The notes: a model not told the origin generated them from the letters alone. Counted from the stretch's first letter, positions 6,930 through 14,893 are shown. The stretch is 18,626 bases of DNA from Rhodobiaceae bacterium (GCA_002746275.1 NVWR01000012.1:1-18626), one strand, 5' to 3'. Made by a program: numbers and translations.

Positions 6930-7986
6930 GACTTTTTCAATCCCCAAAGACGACAGTGAAGCGGGCGAAATTTGCCACGCATTAGTAACAACAGAAGCGG
7001 ATGCAGGCCTTCGGCTTGACCGGTACCTGACCACAGCACTTGAGCACCTTCCCGAGCCACCAAGTCGCTCGCGGATCCGCACTCTGCTTGACGATGACCG
7101 CGTATCCACAGGGACATCCATCGCGGAGCGGACGATAAGCGAGGCGGCCTACCGGGTCAAACCGGGAGAGATGTACTGGGTCACCATGCCCGCCCCACAA
7201 CCAGCAACGCCTCAGCCCGAAGACATCCCACTGGATATCATTTATGAGGATGCGCATCTTCTCATAGTTAATAAGCCGTCCGGCATGGTGGTCCACCCGG
7301 CACCCGGCACCCCCAACGGAACGCTGGTCAACGCGTTGCTTGCCTATTGCGGTCCCGACTTTACCGGCATTGGAGGGGAAATGCGCCCCGGCATTGTTCA
7401 CCGTCTGGATAAGGAAACCAGCGGCGTCATGGTGGTTGCCAAAACCGAACCCGCCCTCAAAGGACTGCAGGATCAGTTTGCCAAACACGGCAAAGACGGA
7501 CGGCTTGAGCGCGAGTACACCGCCTTCGTCTGGGGCAAACCCCATCCGACTAAAGGCACGGTCAACGCACCTGTTGCCCGCAGTCGCCACAACCGCCAGA
7601 AAATGGTCGTCACCCGCACGGCAGAGGCCCAGGGTGCCCGCGAAGCGGTCACCCATTACAAAACCGCCGCCAGCTTTGGTGCCCCGGAAATTCTGGTAAC
7701 CCGGGTGACCTGTTACCTGGAAACAGGCCGGACCCACCAAATCCGGGTACACATGACCCATGTCCGCCATCCAGTCCTGGGAGACCCGGTTTACGGAACC
7801 GGACAGCGAACCCGCGCCTCAAAACTCTCATCCGAAGCTCGCACGGCCCTCGACGATCTGGGCCGCCAGGCTCTCCATGCCCACCTTTTGGGCTTCGAAC
7901 ACCCAGAAACCGGCGAAAAAGTGCGCTTTGAGAGCCCTTTGCCCCCAGATATGGCCAACCTTCTCAAAACATTAGAAGAGCTATAA
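6898..7986 (+). CDS. rluD: 23S rRNA pseudouridine synthase, RluD/RluA family
   Basis: Isomerises uridine to pseudouridine in 23S rRNA (RluD acts on helix 69). An N-terminal S4 RNA-binding domain (LRLDRYLTTAL through VSTG and VKPGEMYWV) is followed by the RluA catalytic domain. Catalytic motif HRLDKETSG is intact (D171 counting from 6898). VNKPSGMVVHPAPG and the C-terminal TGRTHQIRVHM with HPVLGDPVYG are also present. The start is chosen at ATG 6898 because AAGAGG lies seven bases upstream; ATG 6928 has no ribosome site but gives a more usual N-terminus. The frame is open back to 6781, but that part is antisense to the DUF6476-like gene. About 362 residues, slightly long for the family. rpoH follows after 90 bases. 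Confidence 0.95.
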   Translation: MLSKVSLLSGMTFSIPKDDSEAGEICHALVTTEADAGLRLDRYLTTALEHLPEPPSRSRIRTLLDDDRVSTGTSIAERTISEAAYRVKPGEMYWVTMPAPQPATPQPEDIPLDIIYEDAHLLIVNKPSGMVVHPAPGTPNGTLVNALLAYCGPDFTGIGGEMRPGIVHRLDKETSGVMVVAKTEPALKGLQDQFAKHGKDGRLEREYTAFVWGKPHPTKGTVNAPVARSRHNRQKMVVTRTAEAQGAREAVTHYKTAASFGAPEILVTRVTCYLETGRTHQIRVHMTHVRHPVLGDPVYGTGQRTRASKLSSEARTALDDLGRQALHAHLLGFEHPETGEKVRFESPLPPDMANLLKTLEEL

Positions 7987-8076
7987 AATCCTCGTGAGGT
8001 CCTTTTTTCAGCCGCAATCCCCTCCTATATGGGGAAGGCATAAGATGCTGTAACCACAGCACGTAAGGGGGTTCCG

Positions 8077-9054
8077 ATGGCAAAAACGACGGCAAAGAAG
8101 ACGACTAAATCGGCCGCGAAGTCGACAGCAAAACCGGCAGCAGCAAGCGCCAGAATGCCGGCTGTCACACCAGAACAGTCGCTCTCACGCTATCTTCAGG
8201 AAATCCGCAAGTTTCCGATGCTTGAGCCACAAGAAGAATACATGCTGGCCAAACGCTGGAAAGAACATGAGGACCCTGAGGCCGCTGAAAAAATGGTGAC
8301 AAGCCATCTGCGCTTGGTGGCCAAGATCGCCATGGGCTATCGCGGTTATGGCCTGCCCACCGGCGAAGTGATTTCAGAAGGTAATGTCGGCCTGATGCAG
8401 GCCGTCAAACGCTTTGAACCGGAAAAAGGGTTTCGCCTCGCGACCTATGCCATGTGGTGGATCAGAGCCGCCATTCAGGAATACATCCTGCGCTCCTGGT
8501 CCCTCGTAAAAATGGGAACAACGGCTGCGCAGAAAAAGCTGTTTTTCAATCTGCGCAAAATCAAGGGCCAGCTTCAGGCCTTTGAAGAGGGCGATCTGAA
8601 GCCAGAGAACCTGACAACAATTGCAACCCGTCTTGGGGTCACAGAAAAAGAAGTGACCGACATGAACCGGCGCATGTCAGGCCCGGATAATTCGCTCAAT
8701 GCCCCTATCCGCAATGCGGAAGCCGATGGCGGCGAGTGGCAGGACTGGTTGGTGGACGACAGCACCGATCAGGAGGTCGAGCTGGGTGACCGCGAAGAGC
8801 TCACCTTGCGTCGCGACATGCTGCACACTGCCATGCAGACATTGAACGAACGCGAGATGCACATCCTGACCGAGCGGCGCCTGAAGGACAATCCGTCCAC
8901 GCTGGAAGAGCTGAGCAAGGTATATAGCATCAGTCGGGAACGTGTCCGCCAGATCGAAGTGCGCGCCTTTGAAAAACTGCAAAAGGCCATGCGCGAAGCA
9001 ATGTCTGAGCAGGCCGCAGAGAGACGCGCAGCACGGGATGAAGTGCTGAATTAG
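8077..9054 (+). CDS. rpoH: RNA polymerase heat-shock sigma factor sigma-32
   Basis: 325 residues. It directs RNA polymerase to heat-shock promoters. SRYLQEIRKFPMLEPQEE is the region 1.2 opening; region 2 includes HLRLVAKIAMGYRGYGLP and FRLATYAMWWIRAAIQEYIL. The RpoH box QKKLFFNLRK (residues 152-161) separates it from housekeeping sigma factors. Region 4.2 is the helix-turn-helix in LEELSKVYSISRERVRQIEV. The start is firm: AAGGGGG lies five bases before the ATG. It adds a Lys/Ala/Thr-rich tail of roughly 25 residues before the conserved part. CCTATAT at 8024-8030 resembles a sigma-32 -10 element, but the -35 is weak, so autoregulation is only a possibility. Confidence 0.97.
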   Translation: MAKTTAKKTTKSAAKSTAKPAAASARMPAVTPEQSLSRYLQEIRKFPMLEPQEEYMLAKRWKEHEDPEAAEKMVTSHLRLVAKIAMGYRGYGLPTGEVISEGNVGLMQAVKRFEPEKGFRLATYAMWWIRAAIQEYILRSWSLVKMGTTAAQKKLFFNLRKIKGQLQAFEEGDLKPENLTTIATRLGVTEKEVTDMNRRMSGPDNSLNAPIRNAEADGGEWQDWLVDDSTDQEVELGDREELTLRRDMLHTAMQTLNEREMHILTERRLKDNPSTLEELSKVYSISRERVRQIEVRAFEKLQKAMREAMSEQAAERRAARDEVLN

Positions 9055-9083
9055 CGCATCCAAACAAATTCACAGACAGAGAG

Positions 9084-9118
9084 AAGCCCGTGACATTAAA
9101 CTGTGTTGCGGGCTTTTA
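9084..9118 (+). terminator. Rho-independent terminator after rpoH
   Basis: AAGCCCG (9084-9090) pairs perfectly with CGGGCTT (9109-9115) around an 18-base loop and is followed by TTTATC. It sits 30 bases after the rpoH stop and ends before the ribosome site of the next gene, so rpoH and the SDR gene are probably separate transcription units. Confidence 0.8.
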
Positions 9119-9164
9119 TCTTGATCCGAGCTTTTGCCCAGACTAACGGGAGAGGAAAAAATTT

Positions 9165-9929
9165 ATGGCGATACTGATAACCGGCGGCACCAAAGGCATT
9201 GGCCATGCCATTGCAAAACGTCTTGCTACTGCAAAAAATCTCTCCCAAAAAGGAGAGAACATCTTTCTCATCTATCGCAGTGACAATACAGCGGCGCTCG
9301 ATGCCAAGAGCACGCTGGAGGCACAAGGCGCCACTGTCCATCTCGTCAAAGCCGATGTGGGCACGATCGAAGGCGCTCAGGCAATCCACAACGCCGTTGC
9401 CGCAAACGGTGCCACACTTACCGGCATTGTTCACGCCGCCGCCATGATTTATCCGACAAACCTGCTTGAGGCAGACCTTACAAAATTCAAACAGGCGGTA
9501 GAGACCAACGGCCTCTCGCTTCTTTACCTCGTGCAAAAACTACTGCCCACCATGGATCGCGGCACCAGCATTGTTTTCATATCCAGCATGGGCGCGCGCA
9601 TTCCCTCCCCCTTCTATGGCGCCCTCGGGGTTGGTAAGGCTGTGGCTGAAACCATCCTGCGCTACCTCGTCACAGAGCTTGCGCCCAAAGGCATTCGCAT
9701 CAATGCGGTGGCTCCAGGACTGGTGGAGACCAGCTCCGTCGCCAACATGGTCGGCAGTGAAGAAGCCGCACAACGCGTGTTCGAAAAAGCCGCCAAGACC
9801 AACCCATCAGGCCGCCTGTCCAAAGACAGTGACTACGCTTCCCTTGTCGAATATCTGCTGACGCCCGATGCCGAATTCATTCAAGGCCAGGTGATCGCCG
9901 CGACCGGAGGCGTCGGCGTGATTGGGTAG
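9165..9929 (+). CDS. Short-chain dehydrogenase/reductase with enoyl-ACP-reductase-type Y-X6-K active site (FabL-like)
   Basis: 254 residues. The N-terminal dinucleotide-binding motif is TGGTKGIGHAIAKRL; VHAAAM stands in for the usual NAG segment. Then come IVFISSMGARIPSPF and NAVAPGLVETSS. In classical SDRs the catalytic pair is Y-X3-K. Here the position four before the lysine is Leu, and the tyrosine lies seven residues before it: Y151 and K158 in FYGALGVGKA. That Y-X6-K spacing is characteristic of enoyl-ACP reductases FabI and FabL, so enoyl reduction is more likely than ketone reduction. The TGG..GIG motif and the overall sequence suit FabL-type proteins better than FabI. Substrate unknown. 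Start ATG has GGGAGAGG upstream. It converges with msrA at a 23-base gap. Confidence 0.85.
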   Translation: MAILITGGTKGIGHAIAKRLATAKNLSQKGENIFLIYRSDNTAALDAKSTLEAQGATVHLVKADVGTIEGAQAIHNAVAANGATLTGIVHAAAMIYPTNLLEADLTKFKQAVETNGLSLLYLVQKLLPTMDRGTSIVFISSMGARIPSPFYGALGVGKAVAETILRYLVTELAPKGIRINAVAPGLVETSSVANMVGSEEAAQRVFEKAAKTNPSGRLSKDSDYASLVEYLLTPDAEFIQGQVIAATGGVGVIG

Positions 9930-9952
9930 CCCCCACACTTGCAGTTGCTAGA

Positions 9953-10609
9953 TTACGTTGCTCCAACACCCGTTCCTATGGGGCAGCTGACGCCCGTACC
10001 GCCAAGTCCACAATAGCCACCGGGCACCTTGGCCAGGTATTGCTGGTGGTAATCTTCTGCGTAGAAAAACTCAGGTGCGTCCAGAACTTCCGTCGTGATG
10101 GGGGCGAACCCCCCAGCGGTAAGTTTTTCCTCAAACATTTTCTTGGACGCATCAGCTGCGGCGCGTTGCGCAGGCGAAAACGTATAAATGCCAGAGCGAT
10201 ATTGTGTGCCGACATCACCACCCTGACGCATGCCCTGGGTTGGGTCGTGCGCTTCCCAGAAAACCTTGAGCAATGCCTCGTAGGAAATCTTGGTGGGATC
10301 AAAGGTCACCAGCACCACTTCATTGTGGCCCGTGCCCCCGCTGCACACTTCCTCGTATGTCGGGTTCGGCGTGAAGCCTGCAGCATATCCGACAGCGGTG
10401 AGATCAATCTCGGGCAGCTCCCAGAATTTCCGTTCTGCGCCCCAGAAGCAGCCAAGCCCAAACATGGCCAATTCCTGGCCCGGTGCCAGCGGCGCTTTCA
10501 GCGGACGATCAAAAACAAAGTGCATTTCGGCGGTCGGAATGGCGAAGTCCCGACCCGGCAGCGCGTTGCCTGGCTCAGGCAGCACGGCCTTTTTGCGTAA
10601 TCCCAACAT
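9953..10609 (-). CDS. msrA: Peptide-methionine (S)-S-oxide reductase MsrA
   Basis: 218 residues. Repairs the S-epimer of methionine sulfoxide in oxidised proteins. The catalytic motif GCFWG holds C54. [20 protein letters not shown] and the HNEVV segment follow, then [26 protein letters not shown], all family hallmarks. Resolving cysteines near the C-terminus are C200 (GYCGLGGTG) and C209. The N-terminal extension with [20 protein letters not shown] is the long form common in proteobacteria. Start is firm: AGGAGGG lies six bases before the ATG on the minus strand. No signal peptide is seen, so it is cytosolic. Divergent from the TetR gene across 134 bases. Confidence 0.97.
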   Translation of the reverse strand: MLGLRKKAVLPEPGNALPGRDFAIPTAEMHFVFDRPLKAPLAPGQELAMFGLGCFWGAERKFWELPEIDLTAVGYAAGFTPNPTYEEVCSGGTGHNEVVLVTFDPTKISYEALLKVFWEAHDPTQGMRQGGDVGTQYRSGIYTFSPAQRAAADASKKMFEEKLTAGGFAPITTEVLDAPEFFYAEDYHQQYLAKVPGGYCGLGGTGVSCPIGTGVGAT

Positions 10610-10708
10610 CCAAAACCCTCCTGTTCACATCCACGCGTATCGTGCGCCCATTTTGAAGGATTTGGGGGCGACTGCCTAGCTGCGCAAGCGACGACCCATC
10701 AAAACTTC

Positions 10709-10757
10709 TTGCATTATCGAGGGCAGCCTCATAAAAAGTGAATATGATTTACATTTT
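10709..10757 (+). promoter_or_regulatory. Candidate promoter and palindromic operator of the TetR gene
   Basis: A weak TTGCAT (10709-10714) lies 17 bases before TAAAAA (10732-10737), which would place the transcript start at about 10744, exactly on an ATG. The arms 10733-10743 and 10747-10757 form an interrupted palindrome centred on ATG, matching at 9 of 11 positions (AAAAnGTnAAT against its complement). It covers the -10 and the start, as expected for an autorepressor operator. Both elements are read from sequence; binding by the adjacent TetR protein and leaderless initiation are inferences. Confidence 0.5.
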
Positions 10758-11580
10758 TTCCCAAAGCGGCGAGCATTCCGCCATCGTCACTCTGAACCGA
10801 TCCCGTAAAATGCGGGAAATTCTAGGCGTGGCTTTGGATCTTGCCTGCGACGGGGGTCTCGATAATCTGACCCTGCACCGCCTGGCGGGCCGGATGAAGC
10901 GCTCGGTCGCAGCCGTCTACCGCTATTTCCCTTCCCGGGAAGCTGTAATTTCAGAGCTTCAGCGTCTCATCGCCACCCACATCAATCTGATTGCCAACGA
11001 CGCCCAAGCGCGCGTCGCGACGTGGGCGAGTAAGCAAGATGATTTGAACCCGGGCGACAGGGCGCTGGCCGCCATCCTAGCCCGCACCCTGGCCTACGGC
11101 ATTTATGCAGAGGCAACACCCGACGAGCTGGGCATGGTCACCCGCTACCTGTCGACACCTGACAAAATGCTGCCCGAGCGCGACGCGACCCATGTGTTTG
11201 AAATTGTCAGCGATAGCCTTGATGACCTGACAGCCGCGATTGCACACGCCCAAACACACAAAATGCTGACACCCGCTGATCCCCACGACCGCGCCGTGAT
11301 GTTGTGGGCAGCCCTTCAAGGGTCCATCGATGTGCTGAGAGTTGTCCAACGCGGTGGTCGCTCTCCTCACACAAACCTGACCCGTCACATGATCGAAACA
11401 TTGATGGTGGGTTGGGGGGCAGACCACGCCACGCTCACGCATCTGACCAAAACCATCATTGACCACGACCTGGCGCGGGTCGAGCGCACCACCCGAGATC
11501 TGTTGAGTGATGAAGACCCATTGACCGACACAGACCACGAGAACACGGCCCGCACGGGCACGGAGGAGAAAACACCATGA
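10744..11580 (+). CDS. TetR/AcrR family transcriptional regulator
   Basis: About 278 residues. The N-terminal helix-turn-helix is RSRKMREILGVALDLACDGG, then LDNLTLHRLAGRMKRSVAAV and YRYFPSREAVISEL, the standard TetR pattern with the YRYF recognition segment. The ligand-binding C-terminal half (from about residue 80) is not recognisable to a subfamily. It ends in a charged tail. Two adjacent starts are possible: GTG 10738 and ATG 10744. Neither has a ribosome site. The ATG coincides with the predicted transcript start, so it may be leaderless. The TGA overlaps the ATG of the deacylase gene (ATGA at 11577-11580), so this regulator probably controls its own operon including that enzyme. Confidence 0.9.
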   Translation: MIYIFSQSGEHSAIVTLNRSRKMREILGVALDLACDGGLDNLTLHRLAGRMKRSVAAVYRYFPSREAVISELQRLIATHINLIANDAQARVATWASKQDDLNPGDRALAAILARTLAYGIYAEATPDELGMVTRYLSTPDKMLPERDATHVFEIVSDSLDDLTAAIAHAQTHKMLTPADPHDRAVMLWAALQGSIDVLRVVQRGGRSPHTNLTRHMIETLMVGWGADHATLTHLTKTIIDHDLARVERTTRDLLSDEDPLTDTDHENTARTGTEEKTP

Positions 11581-13313
11581 GCACCACACATGACATGATT
11601 ATTCGCGGCGGCACGATTGTCGACGGTACCGGCGCCCCCTCATTCACAGGCGACATCGCCATCGACAATGGCATCATCACCGCTGTTGGAAAAATTGAGG
11701 GCACAGCCACCGAGGAAATGGATGCCAAAGGCCTGCTGGTCACCCCAGGATTTGTCGACATCCACACCCACTATGACGCGCAAGCCACCTGGGACCCGTT
11801 CCTCACGCCTTCCTCGCTCCACGGCGTCACCACCGCCGTAATGGGAAATTGCGGCGTCGGTTTCGCTCCTGTGAAACCAGAAGCACGCAGCCAGCTGATC
11901 GACCTCATGGAAGCCGTGGAAGACATTCCGGGTGCGGCCATGCACGAAGGCATCAAGTGGGAGTGGGAAAGTTTTCCGGAATTCATGGATGCGATTTCCA
12001 AGCGCTCCTACGCCATGGACATTGGCGCGCAGGTTCCTCACTGCTCGCTCCGTGTGTACGTCATGGGTCAGCGCGGCGTCGACAATGAGCCCGCAACCCA
12101 GGACGACATCAAACAGATGCACGACCTCACCCTGGAAGGCATGCAGTCGGGCGCCCTTGGCTTCTCCACATCCAGAACAGATCTGCACAACACGCTGGAC
12201 GGAGACCCTATTCCCGGCACGCTGGCCGCCAATGACGAACTGGACGGCATCGCAGACGCGTTGAAGGAACATGGGTCTGGCGTGTTTCAGATCGCCGCCA
12301 CCCACCGTGACATGGACCAGGAATTTATCTGGATGCGTGACATGGCCAAGCGCACAGGCCGCATGGTGACGTTCAACCTGCAACAAATTGACGAGTACCC
12401 AGACCTCTACAAGAAAATGCTGGGGCTTTTGGATGAAGCTCGCGCAGAAGGCATCACCAACATTCGCGGCCAGCATTCTGGTCGCCCGGTGGGGCTTCTC
12501 ATGGGTTGGCAGTCCTCCGCCCACCCGTTCCTCGGTTTCCCCGAATATGCCGAATACAACGTCATGTCATTTGACGAGCGCATGGAAAAACTGAAAGACC
12601 CCGCCGTCAAAGCGAAAATCATCGCAGGCAAAAACATTGAGGGCCTGGGGGACTTCGGAAATTTCGTCACCACCAGCTTCCACAAAATGTATCCCATGGG
12701 AGACGATGATAACTACGAGCCAAAGCCAGAGGACAGCATCGCCGCCATTGCGGAAAGAAAAGGCGTCACACCGCAAGAAGCCGCCTATGACGCCATGCTT
12801 GAGAATGACGGCAAGGCCCTGCTCTATTTCCCGCTCTTCGGCTATTCCACAAATGATCTTTCAGCCATTGAGGAAACATTGAGGCATCCGCAAACCGGCC
12901 TCAGCCTTGCCGATGGGGGTGCCCATGTCGGGGCCATCTGCGACGGCGGCACCCCCACCTTCATGCTCACTCACTGGACGCGGGATCGCACGCGGGGACC
13001 CAAATTCCCCATTGAAGAGATTGTGCGCATCCAAACCAAGGACACAGCTGAGCAATATGGCCTGTTTGATCGCGGCGTCTTGAAGCCCGGCATGCGGGCC
13101 GACATCAACGTGATCGACTATGACAGGCTCGCCATGCAGCAGCCCGAGATGGTGTTCGATCTGCCAGCCAATGGCCGCCGCCTGTTGCAGAAGGCAACCG
13201 GCTACAAGGCAACCATCGTAAAAGGCGTGACAGTCCTGCGCGATGGTGAGGCAACCGGCGAGCTCCCCGGCAAACTCATCCGGGGTGCCCAGTCCGCTCC
13301 CAAAGCCGCATAA
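11577..13313 (+). CDS. N-acyl-D-amino-acid deacylase-type amidohydrolase (amidohydrolase family 3)
   Basis: 578 residues. IIRGGTIVDGTGAPSFTGDI and GFVDIHTHYDAQATWDP mark the amidohydrolase fold, with metal-binding H63 and H65. MGNCGVGFAPV supplies C92, the cysteine that bridges zinc in D-aminoacylases. A further conserved acid is D446 in LADGGAHVGAICD, the usual catalytic Asp position. The C-terminal GVLKPGMRADINVIDYDRL closes the beta-sandwich domain. Family members hydrolyse N-acyl-D-amino acids or related cyclic amides; the actual substrate here cannot be told. At 578 residues it is longer than classical D-aminoacylases (about 480), matching a distinct proteobacterial branch. GGAGGAG lies eight bases upstream of the ATG. 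Co-transcribed with the TetR gene. No signal peptide is seen. Confidence 0.88.
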   Translation: MSTTHDMIIRGGTIVDGTGAPSFTGDIAIDNGIITAVGKIEGTATEEMDAKGLLVTPGFVDIHTHYDAQATWDPFLTPSSLHGVTTAVMGNCGVGFAPVKPEARSQLIDLMEAVEDIPGAAMHEGIKWEWESFPEFMDAISKRSYAMDIGAQVPHCSLRVYVMGQRGVDNEPATQDDIKQMHDLTLEGMQSGALGFSTSRTDLHNTLDGDPIPGTLAANDELDGIADALKEHGSGVFQIAATHRDMDQEFIWMRDMAKRTGRMVTFNLQQIDEYPDLYKKMLGLLDEARAEGITNIRGQHSGRPVGLLMGWQSSAHPFLGFPEYAEYNVMSFDERMEKLKDPAVKAKIIAGKNIEGLGDFGNFVTTSFHKMYPMGDDDNYEPKPEDSIAAIAERKGVTPQEAAYDAMLENDGKALLYFPLFGYSTNDLSAIEETLRHPQTGLSLADGGAHVGAICDGGTPTFMLTHWTRDRTRGPKFPIEEIVRIQTKDTAEQYGLFDRGVLKPGMRADINVIDYDRLAMQQPEMVFDLPANGRRLLQKATGYKATIVKGVTVLRDGEATGELPGKLIRGAQSAPKAA

Positions 13314-13332
13314 AGCCCAAGCACACACTTTG

Positions 13333-13365
13333 GGGCGCTGCTTTCGGTGGCGCCCTTCGCTTTTC
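13333..13365 (+). terminator. Possible terminator after the deacylase gene
   Basis: GGGCGC (13333-13338) pairs with GCGCCC (13350-13355) around an 11-base loop and is followed by TTCGCTTTTC, an interrupted T tract. It would end the TetR-deacylase transcript or attenuate read-through into the permease gene. Confidence 0.5.
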
Positions 13366-13386
13366 TTCCCAACAAAGGGGCCTCCC

Positions 13387-14157
13387 TTGTCAGACCTGAT
13401 GACACTGTTTGCCGATGCCACACTGCCCTGGACCGAAATGGGCTTTGCCGCCGCCGCCATTTTTTTTGCGGGCGCACTCCGGGCCTTCGCAGGCTTCGGC
13501 TTTGCGCTTGCGGGTGTGCCACTGCTTGCTCTCACCGTTGGTCCCGCAGCGGCCGTCCCCATGATCCTGCTGCTTGAAATTCTGAGCGGCCTGCAAATGC
13601 TCCCCGTCGTGCGCAAGGCGGCGGACTGGCGCTCCATCTGGCTGATCCTGCCTGCGGCCATTGTCGCAGCACCCTTCGGCGTCTACCTGCTGGATGTCCT
13701 CTCAGCCGACGCGCTGCGCATTCTGATCGCCTTGACCCTTCTGGGAGCTGTCATCCTGATGGCAAGTGGCGTCAAATTCCCGGCGAAAATCCCCGTGCCT
13801 GTGACACTTGGCATTGGTGCCGCATCTGGCCTGCTCGCGGGCAGCACGGCGATGGCGGGACCACCCGTCCTGCTCTATTTCCTCGGGCGCGCCGATACGC
13901 CCAATGCGGCGCGCGCTTCCATGTTCATGTATTTTTCACTGACCGGCGCCACAACCCTGGCGGTGGGTTTCTTCTCCGGCGTCGTCGCAAGCGAGACCCT
14001 GATCCTGGCCCTCATGCTTGCACCAGCCCTCTTCCTCGCCAACCTGGCAGGCCACGGCCTCTTCCACGCCGTCGGCGACAAGCACTACCGTCCCATCGCC
14101 CTCACGCTACTGACAATTATTGCTCTGGCAACACTTTGGGGAGCGATAGGCTTGTAG
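13387..14157 (+). CDS. TSUP (TauE/SafE) family membrane permease
   Basis: About 256 residues from a TTG at 13387, chosen because AAAGGGG ends seven bases upstream; ATG 13399 lies too far from that site. The frame is open from 13243, but the extra part overlaps the deacylase end and the hairpin. Seven to eight hydrophobic segments are present. The duplicated TSUP halves are marked by AFAGFGFALAGVPLLALTVG near the N-terminus and ASGLLAGSTAMAGPPVLLYF in the middle. TSUP proteins export or import sulfonates, sulfite, thiosulfate or organic acids; the substrate is not predictable. Its position after the deacylase suggests, weakly, transport of a related compound. A diverged copy of its last 69 bases occurs at 15099-15167. 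Confidence 0.9.
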   Translation: MSDLMTLFADATLPWTEMGFAAAAIFFAGALRAFAGFGFALAGVPLLALTVGPAAAVPMILLLEILSGLQMLPVVRKAADWRSIWLILPAAIVAAPFGVYLLDVLSADALRILIALTLLGAVILMASGVKFPAKIPVPVTLGIGAASGLLAGSTAMAGPPVLLYFLGRADTPNAARASMFMYFSLTGATTLAVGFFSGVVASETLILALMLAPALFLANLAGHGLFHAVGDKHYRPIALTLLTIIALATLWGAIGL

Positions 14158-14159
14158 AA

Positions 14160-14180
14160 AGGCGGGGTTTTGCCCCGCCT
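14160..14180. terminator. Bidirectional hairpin terminator between TSUP and the DnaB-like gene
   Basis: AGGCGGGG (14160-14167) pairs perfectly with CCCCGCCT (14173-14180) around a TTTTG loop. On the minus strand the stem is followed by TTTCTAC. It lies between two convergent stop codons only 28 bases apart and can serve both genes, better for the minus-strand one. Confidence 0.7.
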
Positions 14181-14185
14181 CCCCG

Positions 14186-14893
14186 TCACGCAACGGCATC
14201 AAGGCGAAGTTCGCCCTCATGTAGAAAACAGGTTTTTGTAAATAGGCTTAAGTCGAGCGGGTTTGGAAGCCGGACATCCGATATTTGCGGAAGCCGATCT
14301 TTTTCATGCTCAAACGAACGGTCGATCTGGGAAATAAGAACAATAATCACCCCAGATGTGCGCGCGAAATCCTTCAGCGCCTGCACCTGAACAATCAGCT
14401 CAGGGTTCTGACGTTTCTGATCCAAAAGTTGCAGGTAGTCGATCACCGCAACGTCGCCCCTCGAAGCCGCCTTCATCCGCTCGATGACATGGTCTGCACA
14501 AATTTTATCAGACGTATCGATAGAAAATGAATTGCCCAAGCTTTTCGGTTCTGCGCCCAGCGATGCGAGACGGCTCAGCACTTCATCTTCTGTATATTCG
14601 AGTGTGAAGAAAAATCCTCGGCGGCCTTTCCCGGCAGCTTTGATCACAAGTTCGAGTGCCAGAAGCGTTTTGCCCTGGCCCGGACGCGCACCGAGCAGCA
14701 CCAGATCACCGGGTGTGAGTTCCGCCAGAATACTATCCATCGGACGGGATGCAACGGCGGCGAGAAGGCTCCAACTTCGGAAACCTTCTTGCTGTGCAAC
14801 CTGATCAAGCGCCTCGTGTAAGGGAATTTTTTTGTCGCGGGCGAGCAATTTCGCCTGACGTTTCAAACGGAAAATAGGGACAGAAAATCTCAT
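14186..14893 (-). CDS. Stand-alone DnaB/RecA-like P-loop ATPase
   Basis: 235 residues from ATG 14893, supported by AGAGGAG eight bases upstream. Residues 10-50 form a small helical region (KRQAKLLARDKKIPLHEALD and EGFRSWSLLA). The ATPase follows: Walker A GARPGQGKT (K75), FFFTLEYTEDEV like the DnaB LEMS segment, Walker B VAVIDYLQLLD (D152), and IVLISQIDRSFE like the DnaB SQLNR segment. PQISDVRLPNPLDLSLFTKT resembles the DnaB SDLRESGSIEQDAD stretch. It therefore looks like the C-terminal motor of a replicative helicase without the N-terminal domain or linker and at half the size. DNA unwinding is not established; RecA-like or KaiC-like roles are possible. GC is somewhat lower than in the flanking genes. 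Confidence 0.8.
   Translation of the reverse strand: MRFSVPIFRLKRQAKLLARDKKIPLHEALDQVAQQEGFRSWSLLAAVASRPMDSILAELTPGDLVLLGARPGQGKTLLALELVIKAAGKGRRGFFFTLEYTEDEVLSRLASLGAEPKSLGNSFSIDTSDKICADHVIERMKAASRGDVAVIDYLQLLDQKRQNPELIVQVQALKDFARTSGVIIVLISQIDRSFEHEKDRLPQISDVRLPNPLDLSLFTKTCFLHEGELRLDAVA

Noticed and set aside
6930..7121. N-terminal extension of the DUF6476-like frame
   Set aside because: The added 64 residues are Arg/Ser-rich, lie antisense to the S4 domain of rluD and have no ribosome site.
7987..8006. Terminator after rluD (CCTCGTGAGG then a T run)
   Set aside because: Only three realistic base pairs around a four-base loop; read-through into rpoH is as likely.
11640..12524. 294-residue open frame on the minus strand inside the deacylase gene
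   Set aside because: Antisense to a complete amidohydrolase; no start signal or domain.
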